64,000 bases of DNA, taken from Pycnococcus provasolii. Taxonomy: Eukaryota; Chlorophyta; Pseudoscourfieldiophyceae; Pseudoscourfieldiales; Pycnococcaceae. Of this stretch, positions 8,826 to 21,800 are shown in pieces (position 1 is the stretch's first letter; each line of letters begins with the position of its first letter). Location of the stretch: positions 1 to 64,000 of the forward strand of contig OW568868.1 in NCBI GenBank assembly GCA_938743325.2, given 5' to 3'. The notes under the pieces are model-generated. The model saw nothing but the letters and a program-made list of their open reading frames with translations, did no database searches and was not told the DNA's origin. The translations under genes were made by a program, and so were the position numbers.

Positions 8826-11800
8826 ATGATGGTGCTCGAAGATATCTCCACGCCGCCATCTGAAGAGGAGTCCGGGGGAGAAGGACGACTGGTGGTGCCC
8901 GAACGCATCATCTCCACGGCACCACTTCAGGACTCTGACAAAGAAGGTCGGCTGGCGCTCGGACGCTATGAGCACGATGACGAAGGGACGTTGACTATTC
9001 CGAATACCGCGTCGACACCCAAGCAGCACGCCGATCGCTCAAAGAAGGCGATCTTCCCAACAGAAACAACGGCGAGACGCCTCGAAAGCTTCGGCGAAAA
9101 TACGGCACGAAGACACAGACCTTCTGCCGGTGCTGCTTGGGCTGAAGAGAAAACCACAGCACTGGAGCCGGCACAGATCCTCAACGCAGCGCGTGCTGCG
9201 CAGCATGACTTGGCTACGAAATACGCCAAAATGGCCAGGGCGCTCGCGTGGATGGCTATCTTCGGAGCCTACCTTTGGTTCCAAGTCGCGCTTTCGCGCA
9301 ACGCGACGATATTCCAGGTGCAAGGTGCAATCGAGCGCATGCTCTTTCGCAAATTGCCACAGGTGGAACACCAGGGCTTGCATGGTGCGGTTGCGTGGGT
9401 GGAGAATGCACTTGTCGCACCAGCCTGGCGCGACCCGCAGTGCGGCGATGGCATATGCGAAATGCCGTACGAAATGCCGGGTTCGGGACCTGGAGGGTGT
9501 CCGGCTGACTGCGGCTCAGTGAAGGAGGTGAAAGCCGTCGTGCGCGTCTCATCTGACTTCCGGTATCCGCGAATTTCGTCGAGGACCCTTCGGCAGCCTG
9601 CACGCTGGAACATTTGCCACCGCGACGACGACCGCGCTCGCGTCAGCGGAAAGGACCTTTGCTATTTTGGCGACGGCATTGCCTTTGAAGACACCAAGCA
9701 AGTCCAGGTGGCGGATGTGATGATGCCGCCAGGCGTTTGGTACCTGAGCATCGACGGAGATCCCGCAGGGAGAACGTCGGGTTTCATCGTCGATGCCAAC
9801 TTGCTGTCCACGCGTGGGTTGAAGGCGGCATACGACGCCACCACCAAAGCAACGACATCGTCAACTATCCAAAACACTTCGGCGGTTGGGGACATTCATC
9901 TTTCTGCAAACGCCAAGACGTGGGGACATTGTGACGTGCCTCGACAAGCACTTCGACCTCTCGATGGGGTCATGGCTCGTGCTCCTGCTCGTCGTCGACA
10001 TCTTGCGCAGGAGCAGCAGCAGAGGTGCGACTTCAGCTGCCCTCCGGCAAATATTGCAACGGTGACGTGCCCGTGCGATTCGTGCGCCCAGGATCCAAGC
10101 TCCGCGGAGTGCGGATCTTCCACCACGGCGTACTGCTTGGCATTCGATGGAAGGGGATTTCCCGCACCGCCGCCCAGCCCGCCCCCGCAGCCGCCATCGC
10201 CGCCGCCTCCTGCTTTACACGCCATCATAAGCCGGGTGATGCTCGTGGGATACACGATTGCGACGTTCGACGATACGGTCCAGGCCGCATACAAAGACGG
10301 AGTGAAGGCGCAGTTGACGAGGGGCGATCTCATCATCGACAGCAACGCAGTGGTCATAACGAATATAGCAGACGCAGCGAGAAGAAGGAGCCTTCTCCAA
10401 GACACTGCCGTTGTCGTCGACTATCGTGTCGAGCTTGCAACGCTCTCTGAGGTGTCTGGCGCTGTCAATTGGCTCAAATCGAGTCAGGCAAGCGTGATGC
10501 AAATCACACATCGAGCTGCCGGTCTCGATCAGCTCTCACTTCTGATCGTGCTCTTGGAGCCTGCTCTCGCCACACCTCCCTCGCCGCCAAAACTGCCGTC
10601 GCCACCGCCCCTGCCGCCGCCACCACCTAGCCCTGCGCCGCCGCCAAGCCCTCAGCCGCCATTGAGCCCTTCACCACCTCCACATTCGCCAATAGCAGCA
10701 AATTCAATCCAAGCAGTGCAGATGCAGTGCGATGCCACGTGCTCCGAGGTATGCGAAATCGGAGCGAGATACTTTCCGGAAATCCTTCAGGGTGCTGCGC
10801 CAGAAGCTTCAATTGGCGATGGCATACAGTGGCCGTCATTTTCACCGAGTTCCAAGGAGTACGAAATCGCCATCCCTGAGGCACTGGCTGCAATTGCAAA
10901 TGAGTGGCCAACTATCACGCTGTATGCCATCCCAAAGGTGAACACATCATACATGTTCGTCGAATGCCTCGAGCAAGGGTGCCTAATATCAAATACAGGC
11001 CCCGACCAGGAACTTTCTTACACCACAGTCACGTACCCTCCATGCGGACCAGCCACCCTTATACTGAAAGTATGCTGCGATGAAACGTGCGTTGGCGAGC
11101 AAAGCAATTACACAATAATATTCATTGGTCAGAAACCGGCATGTCCACCGCCACTTCCTCCACCTCCGCCTCCGCCCCCTTTGCCTCCGCCTCCACCCCC
11201 TTCGCCTCCTCCCCCTCCAGCTGTGTGGGTGCAGGAAGGCGCCGATGTCGACGGCGAGGCGGCAGGCGATGCGTCTGGCAGGTCGGTGTCCCTGTCTTCG
11301 GACGGCTTGCGCATCGCGATCGGCGCTCCATCAAATGACGGTAGTGGTGCCGACGCCGGACACGTGCGCGTGTACGAGTACGCGTCCGGATCGTGGACGC
11401 AGCTCGGCGCCGACATCGACGGCACGTCGGCGGGCGATAAGGCTGGTTCTTCGGTGTCGCTCTCATCCGACGGATCGCGACTCGCCGTCGGAGCACCTGG
11501 CAGCTGGGGAGGCGCGCACGGCGGGTACGTGCGCATCTACGAGTACGCGTCCGGATCGTGGACGCAGCTTGGCGCGGATCTCACCGGGCTCGCGACGGGC
11601 GACTATTGTGGATCTTCCGTGTCGCTGTCGTCGAACGGCTCGCGCGTTGCCATAGGAGCAACCACGGGTGGCGCATCATCCGGCGGATACGTGCGCGTGT
11701 ACGAGTATGCGTCCGGATCGTGGACTCAGCTCGGTGCCGCCATGACATCTGAGGGGACGAGCGATGACTTCGGAGCCTCAGTGTCGCTGTCGTCCGATGG

Positions 11801-14800
11801 GACGCGCGTCGCGGTGGGAGCCCCTAAGAACTCAGAGGCGAATGGCTCCGAGTCGGGGCACGTGCGCGTATTCGAGTACAGCACGTCGTCTGGATCGTGG
11901 TCGCAGATGGGCGCCGACATCGACAGCGAGGCGGCGGGCGACTTCGCGGGCGTGTCTGTATCGCTTTCGTCAGATGGCACGCGCGTCGCCGTCGGATCAT
12001 CGGGGAACGACGGTAACGGCAACTACGCCGGTCACGCGCGTGTGTTTGCGTACGCGTCGGGTTCGTGGACGCAGCTTGGCGCCGATATCGATGGCACCGC
12101 GACGGAAGACCAGTTCGGCAACAGCGTTTCGATCTCATCGGACGGGTCACGCGTCGCCATCGGGGCGCCCCAGCTGTACAAGGGAAGTACATGGCCGGGC
12201 TACTTGCGTGTGTTCGACTACGTCTCTGGCACGGGTTGGATGCAGCTGGGTTTTGACGTGCAAGGCGAGGCTGGAGAAGACGATTTTGGAGTCGTATCTC
12301 TGTCAGGCAACGGCATGTACGTCGCCGTCGGAGCCCCCGAAAACGACGGCGTGGGTAGCAATGCCGGGCACGTACGCATCGTGAACTTGCAGTATCGCAA
12401 TCAGCCACCTCCACCGCCTCCGCCGCCTCCGCCCCCGCCACCTTCCCCACCGCCGCCTCCCCCGCCGCCTCCCCCGCCGCCTCAACCACCTCCGCCTCCA
12501 CCTCCACCTCCGCCTCCGCCCCCTTCGCCACCGCCTCCGCCCCCTTTGCCTCCGCCTCCACCCCCTTCGCCTCCTCCCCCTCCAGCTGTGTGGGTGCAGG
12601 AAGGCGCCGATGTCGACGGCGAGGCGGCAGGCGATGCGTCTGGCAGGTCGGTGTCCCTGTCTTCGGACGGCTTGCGCATCGCGATCGGCGCTCCATCAAA
12701 TGACGGTAGTGGTGCCGACGCCGGACACGTGCGCGTGTACGAGTACTCGTCCGGATCGTGGACGCAGCTCGGCGCCGACATCGACGGCACGTCGGCGGGC
12801 GATAAAGCTGGTTCTTCGGTGTCGCTCTCATCCGACGGATCGCGACTCGCCGTCGGAGCACCTGGCAGCTGGGGAGGCGCGCATGGCGGGTACGTGCGCA
12901 TCTACGAGTACGCGTCCGGATCGTGGACGCAGCTTGGCGCGGATCTCACCGGGCTCGCGACGGGCGACTATTGTGGATCTTCCGTGTCGCTGTCGTCGGA
13001 CGGCTCGCGCGTTGCCATAGGAGCAACCACGGGTGGCGCATCATCCGGCGGATACGTGCGCGTGTACGAGTACGGGTCCAGTTCGTGGACTCAGCTCGGT
13101 GCCGCCATGACATCTGAGGGGACGAGCGATGACTTCGGAGCCTCAGTGTCGCTGTCGTCCGATGGGACGCGCGTCGCGGTGGGAGCCCCTAAGAACTCAG
13201 AGGCGAATGGCTCCGAGTCAGGGCACGTGCGCGTATTCGAGTACTCGTCTGGATCGTGGTCGCAGATGGGCGCCGACATCGACAGCGAGGCGGCGGGCGA
13301 CTTCGCGGGCGTGTCTGTATCGCTTTCGTCAGATGGCACGCGCGTCGCCGTCGGATCATCGGGGAACGACGGTAACGGCAACTACGCCGGTCACGCGCGT
13401 GTGTACGAGTACACGTCGGGTTCGTGGACGCAGCTTGGAACGGACATCGATGGCACCGCGACGGAAGACCAGTTCGGCAACAGCGTGTCGATCTCATCGG
13501 ACGGGTCACGCGTCGCCATCGGGGCGCCCCAGCTGTACAAGGGAAGTACATGGCCGGGCTACTTGCGTGTGTTCGACTACGTCTCTGGCACGGGTTGGGT
13601 GCAGCTGGGTTTTGACGTGCAAGGCGAGGCTGGAGAAGACGATTTTGGAGTCGTATCTCTGTCAGGCAACGGCATGTACGTCGCCATCGGAGCCCCCGAA
13701 AACGACGGCGTGGGTAGCAATGCCGGGCACGTACGTATCGTGAACTTGCAGTATCGCAATCAGCCACCTCCGCCGCCTCCGCCGCCTCCGCCCCCGCCAC
13801 CATCGCCGCCACCTCCGCTTCCGCCGCCTCCCCCGCCGCCTCAACCACCTCCGCCTCCACCTCCGCCTCCACCTCCGCCTCCGCCGCCTCCGCCGCCTCC
13901 GCCCCCTTCGCCACCTCCACCGCCTCCGCCTCCAGCTGTTTGGGTGCAGTTAGGCAACGACGTGGATGGTGAGGCTGCTCCGGACGTCTCTGGGAGGTCT
14001 GTATCAATTTCATCGGACGGGTCGCGCGTCGCGATCGGTGCTCCGTTTAATAACTTTGATTACGGTCACGTGCGCGTGTACGAGTACTCGTCCGGATCGT
14101 GGACGCAGCTCGGTGCCGACATCGATGGCGAGGCGATGTTGGATTGGTCCGGCGATTCGGTGTCGCTGTCATCCGATGGATCGCGCGTCGCCATCGGCGC
14201 CCCTTCCAATGCCGACAACGGGGCATACTCCGGTCACGTGCGCGTGTACGAGTATGCGTCCGGATCATGGACGCAGCTCGGTGCCGACATCGACGGCGAG
14301 GCGGCGCAGGATGTTTCCGGCGATTCGGTGTCGCTGTCATTCGATGGATCGCGCGTCGCCATTGGAGCTCCATTAAATGACGGTAGTGGTGCCGACGCCG
14401 GCCACGTGCGTGTGTACGAGTATGCGTCTGGATCATGGACGCAGCTCGGCGCAGACATCGATGGATCGACGGCGGACGATAGGGCGGGAGCTTCGGTGTC
14501 GCTATCATCCGACGGATCGCGACTCGCCGTCGGAGCACCTGGCCACTCTGGAGTATCCATAACCGGGTCCGTGCGCATCTACGAGTACGCGCCCGGATCG
14601 TGGACGCAGCTTGGTGCCGACATCGACGGCGAGGCGGCGGGCGACTTTTGTGGATCTTCCGTGTCGCTTTCGTCAGATGGATCGCGCGTTGCCATCGGCG
14701 CCCTAAAAAATGACGGAAACGGGGCAGACTCTGGTCACGTGCGTGTGTACGAGTACACTTCTAGTTCGTGGAATCAGCTTGGCGCAGACATTGACGGTGT

Positions 14801-17800
14801 CGCCGGCAATGACGAATTTGGAACTGTCTCTCTCTCAGCGGACGGCTCACGCGTCGCCATCGGCGCTTCGGGCAATGACGGCATCGGCTCAAACTCCGGT
14901 CATGTGCGTGTGTATGAGTACGAAGGAGGCACATGGACGCAGTTGGCTCTCGACCTTAATGGCGAGGCGGCTAATGATCAGTTTGGAGCTTCGGTATCTC
15001 TATCGGCTGACGGATCGTATCTCGCCATAGGAGGCCCTGGGCATGCAAGTAGTACCGGTCACGTACGCATCGTGAACTTGCAGTATCGCAACAGTCCGCC
15101 CCCTCCGCCGCTTCCTCCGTCTCCGCCTCCTCCCCCTCCAGCCGTGTGGTTGCAAACTACCCCAGATGTCGATGGCGAGGCTTCATTTGATTACTCGGGT
15201 TTTGCGGTATCCGTCTCTGCAGATGGGCAAAGATTCGCCATTGGAGCATATCAAAATGATGCTGGTACAGGGATGTTTACTGCTGATCCGGGTCACGTAC
15301 GCGTGTACCAGTACTATCAAGGATCGCCATGGGTGCAGCTGGGTGCTGATATCGATGGAGTACTCTGGATGGCATTATGTGGCTGGTCGGTACATCTATC
15401 GTCAGATGGAAGTAAACTCGCTGTTGGTTGTCCCGGTTACACTACTTATACGGGGCGTGTAATAGTGTACGAGTACTCGTCAGGATCGTGGAATTCGATC
15501 AGCGGCACAGGATTGTCGGGGGAAGCGGCCAACGACTTCTTTGGATACTCCGTGTCTCTCTCATCGGACGGAACGCGTGTCGCTGTAGGAGCACCGGGCA
15601 ATCAAGGGAATGGCGTCGACGCAGGCCATGTTCGCGTTTTTGAGTATGTCTCCGGATCGTCGTGGATACAGCTTGGAGTCGATATTGACGGTGAGGCAGC
15701 GGGTGATGCAACCTCTGCGTTCAATCTGGTTGGAATGAGCGTCTCGTTATCGCCCGATGGATCGCGTCTTGCCGTCGGAGCTACGCACAATGACGGCGCA
15801 GGTGGCACCGATTCTGGCCATGTACGCGTGTACGAGTACTCGTCTGGATCGTGGACGCAGCTCGGTGCCGACATCGACGGTGAGGCAGCGGACGACAAAT
15901 CTGGATGGTCTATTTCGCTTTCATCGGACGGATCGCGCGTCGCCATTGGAGCTCCCCATAACGGCGGAAACGGCGCCAACTCTGGTCATGTGCGCGTGTA
16001 CGAGTACGCGTCGGGGTCGTGGACGCAGCTCGGTGCCGACATCGACGGCGAGGCATCGGAGGACAATTCTGGGTGGTCAATCTCTCTATCGTCAGATGGA
16101 TCTCGTATCGCCATAGGAGCAACCGGCAACGACGGTAACAACGGCTCTAACTCTGGTCACGTGCGTGTTTTCGACTACATGGCTGGGACGGGATGGGTGC
16201 AGCTTGCTGCCGATATAGATGGTGAGGCAACGAACGATAAATCTGGCATTGCAGTTTCTCTGTCGTCAGATGGCTCGCGCGTTCTTATTGGATCTCGTCT
16301 GAATGGTGGTAACGGGCATGCGCGCATGTACGACTTATATTATCGCAACAGTCCGCCTCCGCTTCCGCCTTCACCGCCTCCGCCTCCAGCTGTGTGGGTG
16401 CAGGAAGGCGCCGATGTCGACGGCGAGGCGGCTGATGACTACTCTGGGAGGTCTGTATCAATTTCAACGGACGGATCACGCGTTGCCATCGGAGCTCGTG
16501 GGAACGACGGCAGTGGTGCCGACGCCGGACACGTGCGCGTGTTCGAGTACTCGTCCGGATCGTGGACGCAGCTCGGTGCCGACATCGATGGATCGTCGGC
16601 GGGCGATAAGGCTGGTTCTTCGGTGTCGCTATCATCCGACGGATCGCGACTCGCCGTCGGAGCACCTGGCAGCTGGGGAGGCGCGCACGGCGGGTACGTG
16701 CGCATCTACGAGTACGCGTCCGGATCATGGACGCAGCTTGGCGCGGATCTCACCGGGCTCGCGACGGGCGACTATTGTGGATCTTCCGTGTCGCTGTCGT
16801 CGGACGGCTCGCGCGTTGCCATAGGAGCAACCACGGGTGGCGCATCATCCGGCGGATACGTGCGCGTGTACGAGTATGCGTCCGGATCGTGGACTCTTCT
16901 CGGTGCCGCCATGACATCTGAGGGGACGAGCGATGACTTCGGAGCCTCAGTGTCGCTGTCGTCCGATGGGACGCGCGTCGCGGTGGGCGCCCCCAAGAAT
17001 GCCGAGGCGAATGGCTCCGAGTCGGGGCACGTGCGCGTATTCGAGTACTCGTCTGGATCGTGGTCGCAGATGGGCGCCGACATCGACAGCGAGGCGGCGG
17101 GCGACTTCGCGGGCGTGTCTGTATCGCTTTCGTCAGATGGCACGCGCGTCGCCGTCGGATCATCGGGGAACGACGGTAACGGCGACTACGCCGGTCACGC
17201 GCGTGTGTTTGCGTACGCGTCGGGTTCGTGGACGCAGCTTGGAACGGACATCGATGGCACCGCGACGGAAGACCAGTTCGGCAATAGCGTGTCGATCTCA
17301 TCGGACGGGTCACGCGTCGCCATCGGGGCGCCCCAGCTGTACAAGGGAAGTACATGGCCGGGCTACTTGCGTGTGTTCGACTACGTCTCTGGCACGGGTT
17401 GGATGCAGCTGGGTTTTGACGTGCAAGGCGAGGCTGGAGAAGACGATTTTGGAGTCGTGTCTCTGTCAGGCAACGGCATGTACGTCGCCGTCGGAGCCCC
17501 CGAAAACGACGGCGTGGGTAGCAATGCCGGGCACGTACGCATCGTGAACTTGCAGTATCGCAATCAGCCACCTCCTCCGCCTCCGCCTCCAGCTGTGTGG
17601 GTGCAGGAAGGCGCCGATGTCGACGGCGAGGCGGCTGATGACTACTCTGGGAGGTCTGTATCAATTTCAACGGACGGATCACGCGTTGCCATCGGAGCTC
17701 GTGGGAACGACGGCAGTGGCGCCGACGCCGGACACGTGCGCGTGTTCGAGTACTCGTCCGGATCATGGACGCAGCTCGGTGCCGACATCGATGGATCGTC

Positions 17801-18812
17801 GGCGGGCGATAAGGCTGGTTCTTCGGTGTCGCTCTCATCCGACGGATCGCGACTCGCCGTCGGAGCACCTGGCAGCTGGGGAGGCGCGCATGGCGGGTAC
17901 GTGCGCGTGTACGAGCATGCGTCCGGATCATGGACGCAGCTTGGCGCGGATCTCACCGGGCTCGCGACGGGCGACTATTGTGGATCTTCCGTGTCGCTGT
18001 CGTCGGACGGCTCGCGCGTTGCCATAGGAGCAACCACGGGTGGCGCATCATCCGGCGGATACGTGCGCGTGTACGAGTACGCGTCCGGATCGTGGACTCA
18101 GCTCGGTGCCGCCATGACATCTGAGGGGACGAGCGATGACTTCGGAGCCTCAGTGTCGCTGTCGTCCGATGGGACGCGCGTCGCGGTGGGCGCCCCCAAG
18201 AACTCAGAGGCGAATGGCTCCGAGTCGGGGCACGTGCGCGTATTCGAGTACTCGTCTGGATCGTGGTCACAGATGGGCGCCGACATCGACAGCGAGGCGG
18301 CGGGCGACTTCGCGGGCGTGTCTGTGTCGCTTTCGTCAGATGGCACGCGCGTCGCCGTCGGATCATCGGGGAACGACGGTAACGGCAACTACGCCGGTCA
18401 CGCGCGTGTGTACGAGTACGCGTCGGGTTCGTGGACGCAGCTTGGAACGGACATCGATGGCACCGCGACGGAAGACCAGTTCGGCAACAGCGTGTCGATC
18501 TCATCGGACGGGTCACGCGTCGCCATCGGGGCGCCCCAGCTGTACAAGGGAAGTACATGGCCGGGCTACTTGCGTGTGTTCGACTACGTCGCCGGCTCAG
18601 GCTGGACGCAGCTGGGTTTTGACGTGCAAGGCGAGGCTGGAGAAGACGATTTTGGAGTCGTGTCTCTGTCAGGCAACGGCATGTACGTCGCCATCGGAGC
18701 CCCCGAAAACGACGGCGTGGGTAGCAATGCCGGGCACGTACGCATCATGAACTTGCAGTATCGCAACAGTCCGCCCCCTCCTCCAGTAGGCCGGCGGCGC
18801 TTGTTACAAGAT

Positions 18813-18844
<32 letters not shown>

Positions 18845-21800
18845 TGTGTGGACTGAACCTGATATGGCGTGTTCTTTGATTTTCCCGGACATTGCCTCGC
18901 CAACGTCTGATTCGCCGCCATGGCAGATTGCCATTGAATCTCCTCCACCCTTTCTCCCGCCGTACCCTCCCCCCCTGCCTCCACCCCCTTCGCCCCCCCC
19001 GCCGCCAAGTCCACCTCCACCACTGCCGCGACTCGTGGTGGCGGTTTCCAACGAAACTCTTCCCGCACCACCTCCGAACATGTCCCCGCCACCACCACCT
19101 CCCGATTTCCAGCTCCCAGTGATCGAACTCATCGGGTCTGAGGAGATGGATATTGCTCAAGATGCGGAATACGTGGATTTGGGTGCAAGCTGCGTTGACA
19201 ACGTCGACGGTGCGATTGTTGTCGGCATTCCAGATGGCCTTACTAAGGTGAACACGACCGTTCCCACGCTTCCCGAATTACCTCACGTGCTCACGTACGA
19301 GTGCGTCGATCAGTCTGGAAATCGTGCGATCGCACGTCGACGCATTCATATCCTGGACAGCAGATGTTCGGAAGCTTCGAAGAGGACTGGAGTCCGCGAG
19401 TTCCTTTGTCCTGGTTTATATGTGAGCGATGGGTCGCCAGCCTGTAGCGTCTATGGCATCTGCAGCGAGGGTTCTGCGTGGACAAATCCCGATGCAGAGA
19501 ATGCCCAGCTCCCTGCCGCGTCCACGGCCGTAGACGCGATACCGCCACGCATCTTGCTTGTTGGCAGGAAGGCTGATGCGACTATGGCACGAACGGCAGA
19601 TGGCATTCTTGTGCTTCGCGAACAGGTCATTCAAGGTGAGGCGTACGTCGATCCCGGATACGTCTGCTTGGATCAGACGGATGGCGACATCAGCAGCAGC
19701 GTGAGCGTGTTCGGCGAAGCTGCGGTAGACACAACGCGTCCAACGGACGATCCTTTTGTGATTCGATACACGTGCACAGATCTCTCGGGTGTTCGTGCCG
19801 AGGAGGTGCAGCGATGGATTACTGTAGACGCGATATGTGCAGATGGTGAAAAGGTGTGCGAGGATGGGAGCTGCCCAGTCGATGGATACTGCATTGCAAA
19901 CAAGCCAACCGCTCTCGACGCTGCAAAGATAGCTGAGGAAATTGTCGTGGTGGACGAGCCACCAACCATCACACTGGTTGGAGACGAGTTCATCGAGGTC
20001 GATGCTAGCGGGTATACCAAGTGTGACGATGGCGTTACCGTGTTCTCGCTTTGTGATCGTGGTGCAACGGCAACGGATTCCACCGATGGTGATCTCACGC
20101 CTTATGTTAAGGCGTGTGGTCGCAATTTTCAAAATGAGGGCCTTTCCGGATGTGCGATCAGCGGCGCGGACTTCCCAGGAATGTATGAGATTGAATTCAG
20201 CGTCGTGGACAGTGCTGGGCACGAGGCTCATTTGATGCGAAAGGTCATGATTAATGTGGAGTGCGGACCTGGTGAAGTGCGATGCCTGGATGGCGTGACG
20301 TGCGTGCCTGAGGGTAAGCCTTGCGAATCTGACATTGCCCCTGAAATCGAGCAGGCGGCAGCACCACCTGCGCCGATGATACCTCCGAATGTCACGTTGC
20401 AAGGTCCGACGGTGATAACGTTGCCAAGATTTGCTAGATACTCATCATGCGCCACCGATCAAATTTCCTCGGACAGTGTGGTGTGCGACAAAGGAGCCGT
20501 CGCTCACGACGACATCGATGGCAATCTGACCAGCGCGTTGCTTGTTTGCCCTCCCGAGACTTGCATGGCATTCGGGTGTCCAGGCCACGAACTGTGGCGC
20601 AAGGGTGTTCACAGCTGTGTCAATACGTCGGCACCCGTGGGAACAATATTTGATGTGAAATTCGTTGCATTTGATACCGACGGCGGACACGGATCCGCGG
20701 CACGCACCCTTGCAATCGGCGTGCCATGCCCAGAAGGACAGTACTGGTGTCCAGCCAATTCGCCAGCAGGACGGTGTGAAAGGACTTCATGCGAAACAAT
20801 CGAGAGTATGGCTAACGAAAACAATCTACCACCCTCTCTTCAAGTGGACGCTGACTTTTCGCTTGGACCGAAAATCGAATGGCGAACACCACCTCGCGAT
20901 GAAATGCCCTTCGGCTTCATTTATGGGCAAACGCCGTGGAAAAGCCTTGGTATCTATGAGGCTGCAAACCCCATCGCCGCGTGCACGGGAGATTTGTTGA
21001 ATGCCACCTTCCCGCAGTGTGCTGCCACTGCTCAGGACAGCGTCGACGGGGATGTGTCATTCACGATTCAGGTTACAAATCGTGAAGGGGACTGCACGCC
21101 TGGTGTTTTAGCAATAGGTCTTTGTCCACCAGGCATTCATCACTTCAACTTCTTGGCGGTTGATAGTGATAGAAACGTGGGATACGGAGACACCACAATT
21201 CAAATTGAAGTCTTGCAGGGATGGGAAGAGAGGTATCAGATGTCAATGAAGGGTGAGTGCGACCCCCTCCTTGACCCGCGATCAGGTTCGAGTTCTCGCG
21301 TGCGGTCCAGTGTGGCAAGATTACTTATGGTGCATTCTGGTCGCGTGCGCATACAGACGTGCAGCAAGACCGATTCAGCGAACGTACAAGTGGAGATTGT
21401 TGTTGTTCGCACGTTGGAAGATGGTGGACCAAAACGTCCGGATCAGATTGAAGACGATCCGAATCGACCACAGCGGCGCACGGTGCTAGCTGAAAGCGAT
21501 CACCCATTTGCCTCTGGAGTAGATGTGGGTGAATTCATCGGCTTTACTTTTCAAACCGCACAGGCTACCAGCTATGATCCGAACGGGTCGTGGGCATTGA
21601 GCCAGCGCATACGGGCGGCGGCTATTGCAGCAGATGACATTGCCAGGCAGATGGCGTGGGTCGTATCTGAGACGAAGCTTACGGAGCAGCAGATGATTGG
21701 CATTGCTGACAGCGTGAATAGCTCTAGCGCCGTCGTTGGTACAATCGCTGGTTCCGTCGACGATACCGTGCAAGCATTGCTCTCACAGCAGGCTCAGCTA

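Noticed and set aside
9039-18558. Many long minus-strand and second-frame plus-strand ORFs opposite the giant gene, rich in Arg, Ser and Thr
   Set aside because: The propeller repeats have strong codon bias, so shadow frames stay open and recur with each block. They have no domain or start support.
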